From: Chlamydoabsidia padenii
Taxonomy: Eukaryota; Mucoromycota; Mucoromycetes; Mucorales; Cunninghamellaceae
Assembly: GCA_025330725.1 (NCBI GenBank)
Contig: JAIWND010000003.1
Coordinates: 186,001 to 250,000, forward strand
Reading direction: 5' to 3'
Length of the DNA stretch: 64,000 nt
Of the stretch, positions 46,058 to 57,700 are shown piece after piece (within the stretch, counting starts at the first letter, position 1; each line of letters starts with the position of its first letter). The position numbers and the translations under genes were made by a program. The notes under the pieces are model-generated. The model saw only the letters and a list, made by a program, of their open reading frames with translations. It searched no databases and was not told the DNA's origin.

Positions 46058-46828
46058 TTCTCTTGTTGGTCATTCACCTGTTTGTTATTGTTGTAATTAC
46101 ATGTCCCCCCTCCCCCCTTTTTACTATCATTACCAGTCTCTTTTTAACTTTACTCCTCTCTCTCTCTCTCTCTCTCTCTCTCAACAAGCTTATACATATA
46201 TTCTATATTTGTATACTTGTTTGGTATACCTATTTGTTTACTTTTAGTTACCTCTTCTCTTTTTAGCTTTATATCTGTTTATATAATCCCGTTATAGTCA
46301 TTAGCTATATCTTACCTTTTGTTGTAAAGTACATAAATAAATAAATACATGCATTAGCAATACAAAGGTCAATTGGATATCACTTATGGACCAGTCTTTA
46401 ACTCTTTTGGTAATAATAATCGATCGTGTGCTGGAATAAAAACCTTATAAACGAGGCGCATAAAAGTTGTTTGTATCTTGCATATCTCGGTCAACCACGT
46501 GCCGAGATGTGAATAGCCAACGTTACCACTGTTCCTAAACGACTCCCGTATTTCCTACTTTTTTTTTTTTTCCTTCAACTTGGTCTACTTGAAAAAAAGT
46601 AGATATGTCATTTGGCCTAAGCGCCCCTCTCTCACTTCATACACCGCTCAGGGGTCATTGGGAGGGGGGGGGAGTTAAAAGAGATACATTCAAAAAGGTG
46701 CATGGCTAAATCATTTTTTACAGTTTTTATTCCATTATCGGCACAATGTTTATAAGAGACTCGTTGATGTAAGCAATAACCCCACTTGGCCATAGATTCA
46801 TAGCGCATCCTTGTCATACCACTTGCTA
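46058..46828. other. Intergenic region
   Basis: (CT)n at about 46158-46183 and AATAAA-like signals near 46336-46343. No gene seen. Confidence 0.5.
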
Positions 46829-46843
46829 TCGGGATTTGAAAAT
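46829..46843 (+). promoter_or_regulatory. TCGGGATTTGAAAAT element of the Sel1-repeat gene
   Basis: Sense orientation, about 65 bp before the ATG at 46909. Confidence 0.6.
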
Positions 46844-46908
46844 ATGATATTTGTGGTCTTTTGCAGAACTCAGCCGCGTCCTCTTTTCTTTCCACTAGAA
46901 CATCCTCA

Positions 46909-48923
46909 ATGTCTATCTACTCACCAAAGATTAACACTGGTCTAACTATTGACGAAACACAACTACCTACCTTTACTCCAACAAAAATAAATGCTATCTT
47001 CCCACCAACCCAACAAGACGTGACCGATTCTGAATCAGAGGTTGAATTGGACCCACTTGATTTTAACGTCGCCAATCCTGATACTCACCACAACCACAAC
47101 AAATCCATGAACATTATACAATCCACCACGCACGAATTGTCATCAAATCCACCTGCCATACCCATTCATCAGCAAAACAAAGTAATGGATCGTCATATAA
47201 AAGACCTACCACCCATTCTATCGACGAACCTCACTCGGCGACAATCTAAAACGCAACAAGAAGACGATAAAGTAATAGCAACCCAGCAACCTAGTTTTTA
47301 TTCTATTTCAGAAACAGTAGAATATCAACCTCACCATCTAAGAGCGTCAATTCTGGAACCACTCAGTAAAACAGTCCAGCAGCAGCCAAACTCGTCTAAA
47401 CCAGCACCACTTTTGATTATACCACCACCATCAGCAAAAGATACCATTCTTAGCCCAACAATGACTCCCTCACCAAAAGATACTGCTCTTAGCCCAGTAA
47501 TGGTTGATGCACCATCACCACCACGTACTGACATCAACACACACGGCATCTCATACAGTCTGATTCACCATCCAGGGGCAATTAAACTCTATCGTGACAT
47601 GGCGGAGAAAACTCAAGACGAAAGGATTCAACTGGATTATGCAAACTATCTCTTGACACAACAACAACATCTGGTGGACAAGGAGAAAAGGAAAGCACTG
47701 GAACAAGAAGGAGTACGATGGATCCGGCGACTCTCGAAAAAAGGCGTGGGTGAAGCAGCTTTGATGGAAGCGATATGGATGGAAACGGAACAACATGGTT
47801 ACAAGTCTCGTAACGGAACTCGGATTGATCGACTTTATCATATTGCTATCCAGGCTGGGGTGCCTGATGCTTCTTATTATTTGGCCTTGCGAAAGGAAAC
47901 AACATTGGGTGGTAATCAAACATCTCATGCGTATGATATCTTTCGACTCTATCAAAAGGCCGCTGATCTCAAGTCTGTACAAGGCTTATACGTAAGTAAA
48001 GGAAAAGAGTATACGATAGGTCTCTTCTCGTCTTATTTTTTTTTTCCCCCCTTGTCGTCGTCGTCCTCGTAATATAGAAAATGGCCAAGATTTATTTGAT
48101 GGGTGAATTGGAACAAGAACAAGATTTGAAAAAGGGCATGGGTTATCTACTCTCAGCTACCCAGTTTGCAAATACCACATGTAATGAACCACCTTATGCA
48201 TTAGCCTTAATCCTCACCAATAAACATACCAAAGTAACCATACCAAGGTAAAAGAATCTAAATCCATCCATCTATATAAAATCAACTTGATTCTTCTTTG
48301 TGTGTGTGTGTGTGTGTGTATCTATATATAGTGAACAAATACAAGCCTTTGGCGGGATGACCAAAGCCGTCGACTATATGGAGAAATCAGCCAATCTGGA
48401 AAACATTGGGGCCATGAATCGACTAGGACATTTACTGGAATATGGATCATCAGGTGTGCCAATAAATATTGCCAAAGCATTTACCCATTACCAAGAAGCA
48501 GCAACAAAGGGACATCATTTACAATCAATGCTTGGTCTCAGTCGACTTTATAATGGTGGATGCCGTGGTCCAGATGATTCTCGTAATGAACAGCAACGTT
48601 TGACAGAGGATATCTCGGGATGGTTCCGATCTCACCCAAAGGATGCACAACTCTCTTTTTATTGGTGTCAACTTGCTGCCAAAGGTGGATTACCCGATGC
48701 TCTTTATCTATTAGGGTGAGAACAAAAGAACAAAAGGTTATCAGGCTAATCCTTCTTCTTCTTCTTCTTTGTGTGTGATAGATGGTACTATGAAATTGGA
48801 TGGGGCGTTGCATCAAATAACCAACTCTCGATGGAATACTATCAACAGGCAGCAAGGAAGGGTCAGGTGGCAGCAATGGATCGTTTGGGTCAAGACACAA
48901 CATTGATACACACAGATCACTAA
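46909..48923 (+). CDS. Sel1-repeat protein, SKT5/CHS4-like
   Basis: Four exons (46909-47991, 48078-48247, 48332-48715, 48782-48923) join in frame to 592 aa. The start at 46909 follows the promoter element by 65 bp; an apparent longer frame lacks an ATG. The N-terminal half is disordered, with two near-copies of PSPKDTALSP/AKDTILSPTM. From residue 215, tetratricopeptide-like Sel1 repeats appear: LYHIAIQAGVPDASYYLALR, YLMGELEQEQDLKKGMGYLL, GAMNRLGHLLEYGSSGVPIN, LSFYWCQLAAKGGLPDALYL and GWYYEIGWGVASNNQLSMEY. In yeasts Skt5/Chs4 activates chitin synthase III; the same role here is plausible but inferred. A CaaX box is not visible. One intron carries a (TG)n run (48300-48319). Confidence 0.82.
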
Positions 48924-49259
48924 ATGATGATATTAGCATAGATCCCTTCCTTCATAGTAATAGATAGTTGTGTATTTTTAATAAAGACCAAAATGCATGA
49001 AAGATATCATGTACCCACACAATATCATTAACATTGGCATGAATATACCACCATCAAACTACATAATCATATAAAACATATTGATTTTATTAAAAAGATT
49101 AATGCTATCTATAGTCTATCAAGAAGAAAGTTGGGGGGGGTGTCATCATTAAACTACAAGATCATAAATATATATAACACATCGATTTTATTTGAAGGGT
49201 GAATACTATAGTTTACCAAGGAGAAGAGGTAAAAAAAAAAAGGGGGGGGGAGTATCTAT
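48924..49259. other. Convergent 3' region
   Basis: A short sequence (ATCATTAAACTACAAGATCAT and similar) occurs twice, near 49040 and 49142, each followed by a CGATTTTATT/TTGATTTTATT block: a diverged direct duplication of about 90 bp. No gene seen. Confidence 0.45.
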
Positions 49260-49664
49260 CTAAGAGGAAGCTTGTTCCTTTTGAGGTCGGACGAATTTCT
49301 AAAAAGATGGAGTAAAACAAAGAGTTAGTACTATGATTCAATCCCATTGTATATCACACTTACGCCTTCCTGTTGGACACCGTTTTCCCATTTGGCGAAT
49401 TTAAGACCGTTGTTGTCACGAGCAAGGGCAGGAGTACGGAGTTCATCCTTCAAAGCGTTACGGACGGCGCGAGCGCAGATGTTAGCGTATTGGACGTAAC
49501 TAGATGAATCATACAAATTATACGTATATGAAAATAAAAAAAGATGGGTGTTAGATCACCTTTGCATTATTATTATTTTTTTCACTTTTCGATACATTCT
49601 TGTGTCTAATAGACAAAGATGGTGTTGTTACGTACGAGATACCAGCAGCTTTCCAACCAGACAT
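49260..49664 (-). CDS. ATP15: Mitochondrial ATP synthase subunit epsilon
   Basis: Small central-stalk subunit of the F1 sector in the mitochondrial matrix. Three exons (49664-49636, 49499-49364, 49298-49260) join in frame to 67 aa: MSGWKAAGI-SYVQYANICA, then RAVRNALKDELRTPALAR and KFAKWENGVQQEG, ending KFVRPQKEQASS. The GISYVQYANICARAVRNALK core is the family signature. No cleaved presequence is expected. Codon choice is C-ending and biased, fitting high expression. The promoter element is 108 bp upstream. Confidence 0.95.
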
Positions 49665-49975
49665 TGTAATGTTGTGATGAGAGACAAGTGAAATAAAAAA
49701 AATCCCAAATCCCCCTTTTTACATCCAATGGGGGAAAAAGTCACAGCCTAGGTTCTTCGACCAGGGCCAACTCGGGATTTCAAATCGCTATTTCAAATGG
49801 TTTTACATTTTTCAGGGACCACCATTGAGCATGAATGATAAAAAAAAAAAGACATTTGTTTTATTTAGTATAAGAAGGATAGACAAAGTAATGATAACAA
49901 AATGCATATATGATGACTAATAAAAATGAGGGAGGAATACAAACTACTCTATAATAATAATAAAAAAAAAAATAC
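49665..49975. promoter_or_regulatory. Spacer with ATP15 promoter element
   Basis: Exact TCGGGATTTCAAATCGC (plus, 49772-49787) followed by a further TTTCAAATGG half copy 4 bp later. Confidence 0.55.
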
Positions 49976-51168
49976 CTATTTCTTCTTGCCACCTGATGAT
50001 CGTGGTTTCGATCCTTGTCGTTTTATCCTACCCAGTTCCTGTTGACTGATGGTGAGAGTAGCACCCTTCATTCTTCCCACACCATTGGTAATTCCAGCAT
50101 CCCTTGTTCGTTGTTTCTTCTTGGTCGATACATACAAATGTTTCAAAGATTTATCGTACAATCCAGTGTCCTTGGCTTCTTGAAGTTTCTTTTGTTGTCG
50201 TTCCTTCTTTTTTGCTTCCATTCCCATATACATAGACAAGGATCTTTTTTCAGGTGCAGCAGGCTATATTTATTTAAAGAGAGAGAGAAAGAGAGTATTA
50301 GTTTGGACATTTGTATAGCTCGTTCTCTTTGTATGTCCTTTTTACCTTGAAGCCGAGGGTATCCAGTTTTCCTAGCATATGTTTTCGTCGTTCTCTGCCG
50401 GTCATTTCATCGATTTCTACACATGTCATTTTCCAATTAGTTAGTAAGTGATGTTCTTTGACATGCCTGATCTTTCCCCTCCACCAAACTTACGGTATTC
50501 CTCTAGTAGTTTTGAGGCAGATATCAAATCCTGGAGTTCCTTGTCCTTCCGAGTGTTTTCACTATGTTAATATAAAATGAGTGTTTAGTAGTCAGTCTAA
50601 ATGGTTTCCAATAACTTACAGTTCATCTTCTACATCACTTGTCGACGTCGTTGTGTTAGACTCTGGTGAAGTCACTTGCAAGTCGCTGACGTTTGCTTTT
50701 CCTGACTAGAAAAGATATATCAAGTGTTAAAACCAAATTGAAGGAAATTGTTTTCCACGTAACATTACCAAAAAAGCCTTTTTAGCCGCTTTGCTTTCCA
50801 TGGCAGGTCGTTTGTGCAAAGAAGATCCATCAAATACAACCACCTTTGGATCACCTATAAACAAGTACAATCAATTAGCAGTCAGTTTCATATTATTGTT
50901 GTTTCTATATGTATTACCTGCCACCTTGGTAGTTATTTTCTTGACAGTAGTTGTTGTACTAGCTGTGGTTGTTTTCGTTTTCTTGTTTGCCTTGGCTAGT
51001 TCCCTAGAGATCATACTACATTGATCAGTTTGATTGTGATTTTTTCTTCTTCTTTTTGTCTTACCCAGTGTTTGATCTCTTTTTCGAGTTGACCAAATTC
51101 TTTTGAAGAAGAGAATTGCTTGCCGTGTTTGCCTTGACACTATTGATCAAATTTGCCAGAGAGTCCAT
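49976..51168 (-). CDS. FAF1/C1orf131-type 40S assembly factor
   Basis: SSU-processome protein needed for early 40S maturation in the nucleolus. Seven exons (51168-51065, 51015-50918, 50854-50769, 50705-50620, 50561-50494, 50416-50346, 50263-49976) join in frame to 266 aa. The N-terminus MDSLANLINSVKAN leads to GDPKVVVFDGSSLHKRP, the KVVVFD motif shared with FAF1. The C-terminal basic helix includes RQQKKLQEAKDTGLYDKSLK then KKKQRTRDAGITNGVGRMKG. The tail ATLTISQQELGRIKR is the conserved family end (GxxxG-x-LxISxxEIxRI). Length is shorter than yeast Faf1, close to human C1orf131. The promoter element is 64 bp upstream. Confidence 0.85.
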
Positions 51169-51613
51169 CCGTAAAAAGTTATAAAGAGAGTTGGCAAAAA
51201 GCAAAAAGATTTCTTTTTTTTTAAGCGGGAGGCGGGATTTAAATATTTTTGGAGGCTTCTTTTTTTTTTGAAGCATCTTTGAAAATCCAGTTACCCCTTC
51301 CTATTCTTTGCATACAGAGGACAAAATCAATCTGAAAGAGTAGTGCATTAATGTTATCAGTTACATCATGTAGCTGTTGTGGATTACAAACCATGGCCGG
51401 ACTTACCAGCACCTATGCTTAAACCCCATCACTAGAAATAATCAAATCGTTATAGTGCTATGTTTACATCAATGATGGAACTGATATAAACCACCCCATG
51501 TAACCGCCTTTTTCTAATTTAGTGAACGTTGTCTTGGACTATGTCGAAAACTTCTGATTGTCTTCAACTCTGCCGAATTTCCTTTTTGCATGAACTGATC
51601 TCACCACAAGATA
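51169..51613. other. Divergent spacer
   Basis: Exact GGCGGGATTTAAATA (plus, 51231-51246) serves the FAF1 gene. A CATACAGAGGAC piece at 51310 also occurs in the 40.3 kb repeat. Confidence 0.5.
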
Positions 51614-51627
51614 TGTTTAATCCCCGC
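51614..51627 (-). promoter_or_regulatory. GCGGGGATTAAACA element upstream of the ALY/REF-like relic
   Basis: TGTTTAATCCCCGC on plus, about 100 bp before the relic's coding start; followed by a 17-nt A run and CT-rich leader as in live genes. Confidence 0.5.
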
Positions 51628-51716
51628 CCGCCCAAGCTACTGGGTTTAACAAAAAAAAAAAAAAAAGTGGGCCTCCCCCTTTCTTCTCCACTGAACATCT
51701 TTCCTCTTACAAACAT

Positions 51717-52639
51717 CCTATCGATCTCGATACTTCACTAGACGACATTATTAAAGCCAGACGACATGCTATGGAATTCGATACCTCATTAGACGACATC
51801 TTGTAAGCCAAGTAACTTGCCGTGGATCTCGATATCCCACTAGCCGACATCATTAAAGCCAAGCGACGTGCTATGAAAGCCAAGCAACTTTCTGTGTATC
51901 TTGATACCTCACAAGGCTACATTATTAAAGCCAAGCGACGATCCAAGCAACGAACCAATTGAAGAATCCTACATTATCGACTCCATCTTTTACGATTGTC
52001 AACTTCACGTTTACCCAATCGACAAAAACAGCGAACCAGCAACTTTTCCACTCGACAAGTGGATCCTGCCTCCGTTGTGATAACTAAAAAAGTGATACGA
52101 CAAATACCGCCAAAAGAAGAAGAACTACCAGCACCAAAAGTAGAATCAATATACCAGCCATCACTCAAGGAAAAAACCAGCATTCTCATCACCAGTCGAA
52201 CAACCACCATTACCCTTGGTCGGTGACTATAAACTATTAAAACTAATCCAAAAGCAAAACGGACAGATTATGGAACTACAGCGACTCTTGTACAGTCTAC
52301 CTGTCTCTTGTGTCGTCCTCTTCAACAACCTGGACCCTGCCGCTACAGCTAATGATATTCGGGGTAAGTCAATAGAACGCACGATGAAAAACGAATCAAC
52401 TAACCAACTTTGCTAATGTATAGAGTGCTTGTAATGTATTTGGTCCTGTGATTCGATGTCAAGTAACAAGTGAACCAATGGGTGGACGAGCTGAACTGGA
52501 ATTCTTGGATCATCGGGTGGCGGCGACATGTGTATCTCAATTCAATCAACAAATCGTCGATGGAAGGCTCTTACAAGTCAGTTTTAAACCTACTCAGTCT
52601 GTCATTGCACCGACAAGATCTGGCTATAGGACAACGTAA
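51717..52639 (+). pseudogene. ALY/REF-like mRNA export adaptor with UAP56-binding-motif array, disrupted
   Basis: Known ALYREF-type adaptors carry a UAP56/Sub2-binding motif (L-D-x-S-L-D-D-I-I-K) and an RRM. Here one frame reads LDTSLDDIIKARR, FDTSLDDIL-stop, LDIPLADIIKAKRR and LDTSQGYIIKAKRR. These are four UBM-like copies starting at 51729, 51780, 51831 and 51903 (51, 51 and 72 nt apart). The lesions I see are: no ATG before the array, TAA at 51804 and 51813, TGA at 51960, TGA at 52224 with a frame change, and a phase clash over the intron 52364-52423. After the array come a basic linker (RLPNRQKQRTSNFSTRQ) and an RRM: SCVVLFNNLDPAATANDIR, CNVFGPVIRCQVTSE, GRAELEFLDHRVAATCV and DGRLLQVSFKP. 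Promoter and leader still look normal. The RRM part could still give a short peptide from the ATG at 52270. Confidence 0.75.
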
Positions 52640-52943
52640 AGTAGTATACCCTTCAAAAAAAAAAAAAAAAGTAATGAATTGATCGTTAACTCTTTTGTTA
52701 TGCATTCCCCGATATAGATCACAAGTCTTATACACCGACACTTGATCCTCTTGTTAGTTAATACTGTTTTATAATGTAGTTTTATTGTATTTGATAATAA
52801 TAAAGAAGAAATATTTATATAAAACTTATGTAAATATGTGCAATTGATGAAGTGACTATTTACATATATATAAAAAAGATACGCTATATACAATACTACA
52901 TAATGTGTGTGTGGGGGGGGGATAGGAATAAAAGGGGAATTGG

Positions 52944-53914
52944 CTAAAAACCTACAGACTGCTGTTGTTGTTGACCAGGTGCCGATGGATGCAATGAATG
53001 AGTATCATCAGGATGGATACAATAAGGTGTTGGAGTCCGTCGCGGTTTACCCTTGGTGGTGTACTTTGTGATGATTTTCTTGAGAGCAAAAGGCAAACTT
53101 TTCCATGGAAACACCTTGAGATCCTTTTCGATATTCCTTGGCTTGGGATTGGTGTAAGACATGATACGTTTAAAAAACATAGCGCTGTCGGTTTTGGTTT
53201 TGCTGACAGTCAAGGGTCGGAATCCTTCGAGGTTGCGTCGCATACGGTTCTTCTCGTCCACAGTAAATTGTATTTCCATTAAACATTCCATCAGTTTCAA
53301 ACAGTCCACCGATGTGATGTACCATTCTTGTTGCTCGGGCCAATGGATGCACGAGACCACAATGGATGGATCCTTCTTGCCGTCATCCATGCTCAATGCG
53401 GTGCCCTTTTTGTTACTGTTGATGTTATTGCGGGTGATTTGATGGAAAGTGCATTGGATGGCTTGATCTGATTGTGTATGGGTAAATCGGACAAGGCGGC
53501 GCTGGGTCTCTTTTTCATGTGAGGTCCAGTTTTCAGTCATCGAAATGAGATTGCCCTTGATGTTAAGGTTGGTACGACTAGTAATACCAGGATAAGGTTG
53601 ATAGTCGGCCAAAGTGGTGTTGGGAATATTATCATCCACACTAAATCGATAGGTGTGGTGAGGCTGTAATTTGCTACCCATTGCATTGTGGTAAGTCGGT
53701 TGTTGTATCACCATATCACGTGGATTTTCGAAAGTAGTAGGCGGATCAAAGGTGGATGTCAACAGGTTTGTGAATCCTTTATCCGTACTTGTAATACCGT
53801 CGTCGTCATTGTAAGGATCGTTCATGGAAAGTATTCTTGGTCTGAAAGTAGCAGGTCCATATTCTAATAAAGGTAAAAAAAGATCAGTTAATAAAGATGT
53901 TAATGATTTTCCCC

Positions 53915-53951
<37 letters not shown>

Positions 53952-54512
53952 TTCCACTTACTATCATTGAATGATCCATCTTGTGATGATCCTAATAAAG
54001 TAGGATAATGATCTACGACATCGGTAAAAGCTGAAGGGGGTGATTGATAAATTGGGTATTGATGATCAAGACGTTGGCAAGGAGGTGGTGATTCCAACTT
54101 GACTGAATCCAGAGAATAGTCCGTAACAAGTCGAGTCGTCACATTGCTGCCATCATTTGAAAGTAGCATAAGATAGATAGGCATCGAAGTAACCACCGGC
54201 TGTTGAGGAATGATTGCTGTTAAACATGCTGTACCGTCAATCTGAACACACTTGGCTTCCACCACTTGTTCATTGAGGACCAACTTGTACACATAGGGAC
54301 CCAAAAGTGGAGCATCCAATCGCACCGTCACCATTGTTCCCACAGGTGAGTTGAGCTTGATCAAATGTGATTTTTCATTCTTGTCATCCATCAAATTACT
54401 TTGTAAAGATAACACTATGTAAAAAAAAGAAGGTGGTTAATCTTTCATTTTTTTTTTTTTTTTTTTTTATCTATTTCCTTGACTCACCATCATTTTCAGG
54501 TTGGTGATGCAT
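52944..54512 (-). CDS. Medusa-type (medA/ACR1/REN1-like) developmental regulator
   Basis: Three exons (54512-54488, 54414-53962, 53863-52944) join in frame to 465 aa. The conserved C-terminal domain (the DUF7082-type region of fungal medA proteins) reads SMTENWTSHEKETQRRLVRF, SIVVSCIHWPEQQEWYITSV, DCLKLMECLMEIQFTVDEKN, RMRRNLEGFRPLTVSKTKTD, then NPKPRNIEKDLKVFPWKSLP and FALKKIITKY. This block is very strongly conserved across fungi and defines the family. MedA homologues control conidiation and adhesion in ascomycetes; the role in this phylum is unknown. The N-terminal exon (VGTMVTVRLDAPLLGPYVYK) looks like a beta-rich, IPT-like fold. A 29-nt T run (plus) sits in the last intron. Confidence 0.87.
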
Positions 54513-54712
54513 ATCTAAAAGAACAACAAAAAGAATGAGTACATAAAACAAGAATAAATGTTGCTTAATAGTTACTTTGTAAAATGTCACACATGTATGC
54601 TATATAAAAAAAAAGTATAGAAGAGAGGGAAGAGAAGGGAAAGATTGAAATCGGCGATCTGGTCTTTTTTTTTTTTTTTTTTTTGTCTTGCATGCCCGAA
54701 TTTTCAAATGCC

Positions 54713-54764
<52 letters not shown>

Positions 54765-55132
54765 CTGTGCACACTGGCCACGGAGATAAGTTTCAGATAT
54801 TCTTCACACGTTATAATGACAGGATGACAAGAGAAAAAAGTCAGGAGACTATGACAAAGCAGAGACCCAAACAGGCCATATCGGATTGGATATCATCTAA
54901 TGTATTACGTGATCAAGAAACGTGATTATAGTATATGCATATACTACCATTGATCAACGACCTGTCATCGATCATTCTGATGTCATTCCTTGAGGTATGA
55001 TAAAGCTGCGGACACTCTATGAAGGTGGTCCTGGTCCTCCCCCCCCCGATCATTGATAAAACAAAGTGAAGTGATATGCATGTAAAACCTAGTTGTTTAT
55101 TAATATATTAGATTACAAAAAAAGAAGCTATA
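54513..55132. other. Intergenic region with very long poly(T)
   Basis: Contains a 48-nt T run (54714-54761), directly next to an element-like site (TTTCAAATGCCG, 54702-54713; 190 bp upstream of the medA ATG), and a C run near 55040. No gene seen. Confidence 0.6.
54714..54761 (+). repeat. Poly(T) tract, 48 nt
   Basis: Longest homopolymer in the window, abutting a GCGGCATTTGAAA-like site. Confidence 0.9.
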
Positions 55133-56983
55133 CTATATTATGTATCTATTTTCCAAGTTCAAGTGTTGGATGGATCGACATGCCAAAGTAAGATATCCAG
55201 CACAAGGTGCATCCCGACCAAATTTCCCATCGTGACGTTGCATCTGTCGTAAAGCATTCAATTCAGTAGGTGGAGCCAGTAAAGGTATGCTGCGAGGTGG
55301 TAATGGTTTGACGATACTATGTTGTTTGATGGCCTGGACAGGAAGTTTGTACCGAATATAATGAATGGAGGTATAAGAGAGATAGGTTGCATGATGACTG
55401 AGATAATACCATTGTTCTTTTTGTGGTTGTCGTTCCATTTCGTAGATACCCACACTTTTGGCTCGTAAGGATGGATTATGAGCAAAACGAATGCCGCATA
55501 GTTTGACCGTGGTGAAATGTTGATGAGGGAATATGAGTTGAGCCAAGTTCTTGTCCATTCGATCGTCATCAGGTTGTTCCGTCAATATACAATCCAAGAG
55601 ATCCATGTCTGTCAGATGACGACACCGGAAGGCCACCATGTGCATTACCAAAGAAGAGAAATTGACTTCTTCCATGACCAATCGTTTCAAAGGATGAGGT
55701 GTCCACTGTGTTTCCGATGTGATGTTTTCCAATGTACCAAAGTCTAAATGTAGTGATTCTAATCGAGTACATTGATCGAGAATAAGAGACATGTCGAATG
55801 AGCCAAAACATAAACGTGTTGATAAATGCAAGTTGACGAGATTACAAGGTAAGTGAGGGACATAGGACAAGGGCGATTCTTTTCTTTGCCACCATAAGGA
55901 GTAAGATCGGATTTGTTGTTGTTCTTGCTGACCAAGATTCATACTGTAGCTCATACCAAGATCATCAAGAGGAGGAGGAGGAGTATGATGAGTGTTGTTG
56001 TTATTGTGAGTTCTCGACAGTAGAGAGTGATAAAAGCTAGGATCTACGTGAAGATGGAAGAAGCGTACTGAAGTGAGTCTTGGACATTGAGAGATTAAAC
56101 GCAAACCAGTATCAGTATCCAGTCGACCAAGTGATGATTCCCCATGATAAGCCTTGTTCCACCATTCGAGTTGTTCCAATATGGGATACTTGTTACCAAT
56201 ATATGCAAACCATTCCACCAAGAGTCCCTCCTCTTCATTGACCTCGTCCAACACCACTTCTTGTAATACAAGTTGTTGTAAAGAGGATGTTGTTGTTGTA
56301 GAAAGACTGTTGAGAGTGGATGTCTTGGTCAAGGTGGGATGGACCAGTCGTAATTGATTGAGATGAGGACAAGTAGTATGAATGAGTTCTAGTTGTAGAA
56401 TAGATATTCGAATTTCATCCATTGAGAGTTGTATTAGTGTTGCTTTTAAATGGTGTAAAGAGTGAATGATCTTTCGAGTCAATGCTTCATCAAACATACA
56501 TCGAACAGTGAGACGGGTCAGGTGAGGTGCATGTTGAATCAATGTAGGTGCTACATCTGTTACCAAGATACAAGCTGATGTAAGACAAGGCCACCAAGTG
56601 GAGTGTGATGGTTGTAATGAATCGTTGTCCGTGTTGTTGTCTTCCCAGTGAGCACGCCCATCAATTGTCAATTGTTCCAGTTCAGGACAGACCCCTGGTA
56701 GCCGTTCCATGTCTACTTGATTGATATCACCATCTTGAATAGTCAATGCTCGAATAAAAAAAGAACGTTGGGTAATGTACATGTTATTGTTGTTGGAGAG
56801 ACATGTAAGAAAGGACTTGAAGTTGGGTGGACCACAGAGATGAATGTCTTGATAAAGCTGCTGCATAAAAAGTGGGTGCCAACCAGTACACACAACACAA
56901 CATTCCACCAAGTCTTGTTTATTCGATCCTAATGATAAACATACAAGTTGGAAGATTTCATAAGGAAGTAAATCAAGTGGCAT
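55133..56983 (-). CDS. F-box protein with leucine-rich repeats
   Basis: Putative substrate receptor of an SCF ubiquitin ligase. Intronless, 616 aa. The F-box is N-terminal: MPLDLLPYEIFQLVCLSLGS then KQDLVECCVVCTGWHPLFMQ (residues 1-45). The rest is a degenerate LRR solenoid: RALTIQDGDINQVDMERLPG, LEQLTIDGRA, HLTRLTVRCMFDEA, HLNQLRLVHP, LQQLVLQEVVLDEV, LESLHLDFGTLE and RHLTDMDLLDCILTE. Substrate unknown. Such proteins are expanded in Mucoromycota. A weak GAATTGCCGC site lies 44 bp upstream. Confidence 0.9.
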   Translation of the reverse strand: MPLDLLPYEIFQLVCLSLGSNKQDLVECCVVCTGWHPLFMQQLYQDIHLCGPPNFKSFLTCLSNNNNMYITQRSFFIRALTIQDGDINQVDMERLPGVCPELEQLTIDGRAHWEDNNTDNDSLQPSHSTWWPCLTSACILVTDVAPTLIQHAPHLTRLTVRCMFDEALTRKIIHSLHHLKATLIQLSMDEIRISILQLELIHTTCPHLNQLRLVHPTLTKTSTLNSLSTTTTSSLQQLVLQEVVLDEVNEEEGLLVEWFAYIGNKYPILEQLEWWNKAYHGESSLGRLDTDTGLRLISQCPRLTSVRFFHLHVDPSFYHSLLSRTHNNNNTHHTPPPPLDDLGMSYSMNLGQQEQQQIRSYSLWWQRKESPLSYVPHLPCNLVNLHLSTRLCFGSFDMSLILDQCTRLESLHLDFGTLENITSETQWTPHPLKRLVMEEVNFSSLVMHMVAFRCRHLTDMDLLDCILTEQPDDDRMDKNLAQLIFPHQHFTTVKLCGIRFAHNPSLRAKSVGIYEMERQPQKEQWYYLSHHATYLSYTSIHYIRYKLPVQAIKQHSIVKPLPPRSIPLLAPPTELNALRQMQRHDGKFGRDAPCAGYLTLACRSIQHLNLENRYII

Positions 56984-57231
56984 GGAATATAAAGAAGAGA
57001 GAGAAAAGAAAGAGTTAAAAAATGTAGAATTGCCGCTTTTTTAATTTTTATCTATCTCAAACCAAAAAGGAGGTCAGGTAGAACCGCGTGTGAATTTCTC
57101 TATTGCATCACTCTTTTTTTTCTGTAACCCCCCCCCCCGTTTTTACTTTAGTCACATTCTTTTTTGCATGAACACCAGCTTGAGCTTCTTATGTATATGA
57201 TCTATCACCTACAGTGGTTGCTCTGGCATAA

Positions 57232-57247
57232 TCGGGGATTTAAAAAA
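57232..57247 (+). promoter_or_regulatory. TCGGGGATTTAAAAA element at a gene relic
   Basis: Followed by a TATTTATATA stretch and a CT-rich leader, like live genes, but the downstream frame is broken. Confidence 0.45.
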
Positions 57248-57316
57248 TGACCCCAGACTATTTATATACTCAGTTCCCCTCCCCCTCACACACATACTTG
57301 TCTCTTTCTTTCGTGA

Positions 57317-57700
57317 AAACTCGAATGATGTGTGGCCAACCTCTCAACAAACTGATACCTTCAACCAAATACCACTAATATGGACACCACTTTCCTCGAA
57401 TGATGATGACACTCGACAATTCAAAACCATCAGTCTACGTTTGATCAAACGAGAGCGCACACCCACGAAGAATGGATGATATAGATGATACCACTAACAA
57501 CACCAACACCATTACCAATAAAATAACATTGAATATAAAAGACGAAAGATAATGGGATGACTACGAGTAGATCGATAATACTACTCCTTCCCATATCATT
57601 TATATGTATGCTGGATTAGGTGATGATCAACAACGATGGATTCAAACAACTGACAAAGCGGCCAATCATCAACAATTAACATTGGAGTTGGAGTAGGTTT
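57317..57700 (+). pseudogene. Decayed coding sequence, plus strand
   Basis: One frame runs SNDVWPTSQQTDTFNQIPLI, WTPLSSNDDDTRQFKTIS and LRLIKRERTPTKNG to a TGA. Further on, another frame gives MYAGLGDDQQRWIQTTDKAA then NHQQLTLELE-stop. The composition is like the Gln/Thr-rich proteins here, and a promoter-like leader is present, but no ATG is in the long frame and stops interrupt it. Family not recognised. Confidence 0.4.
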
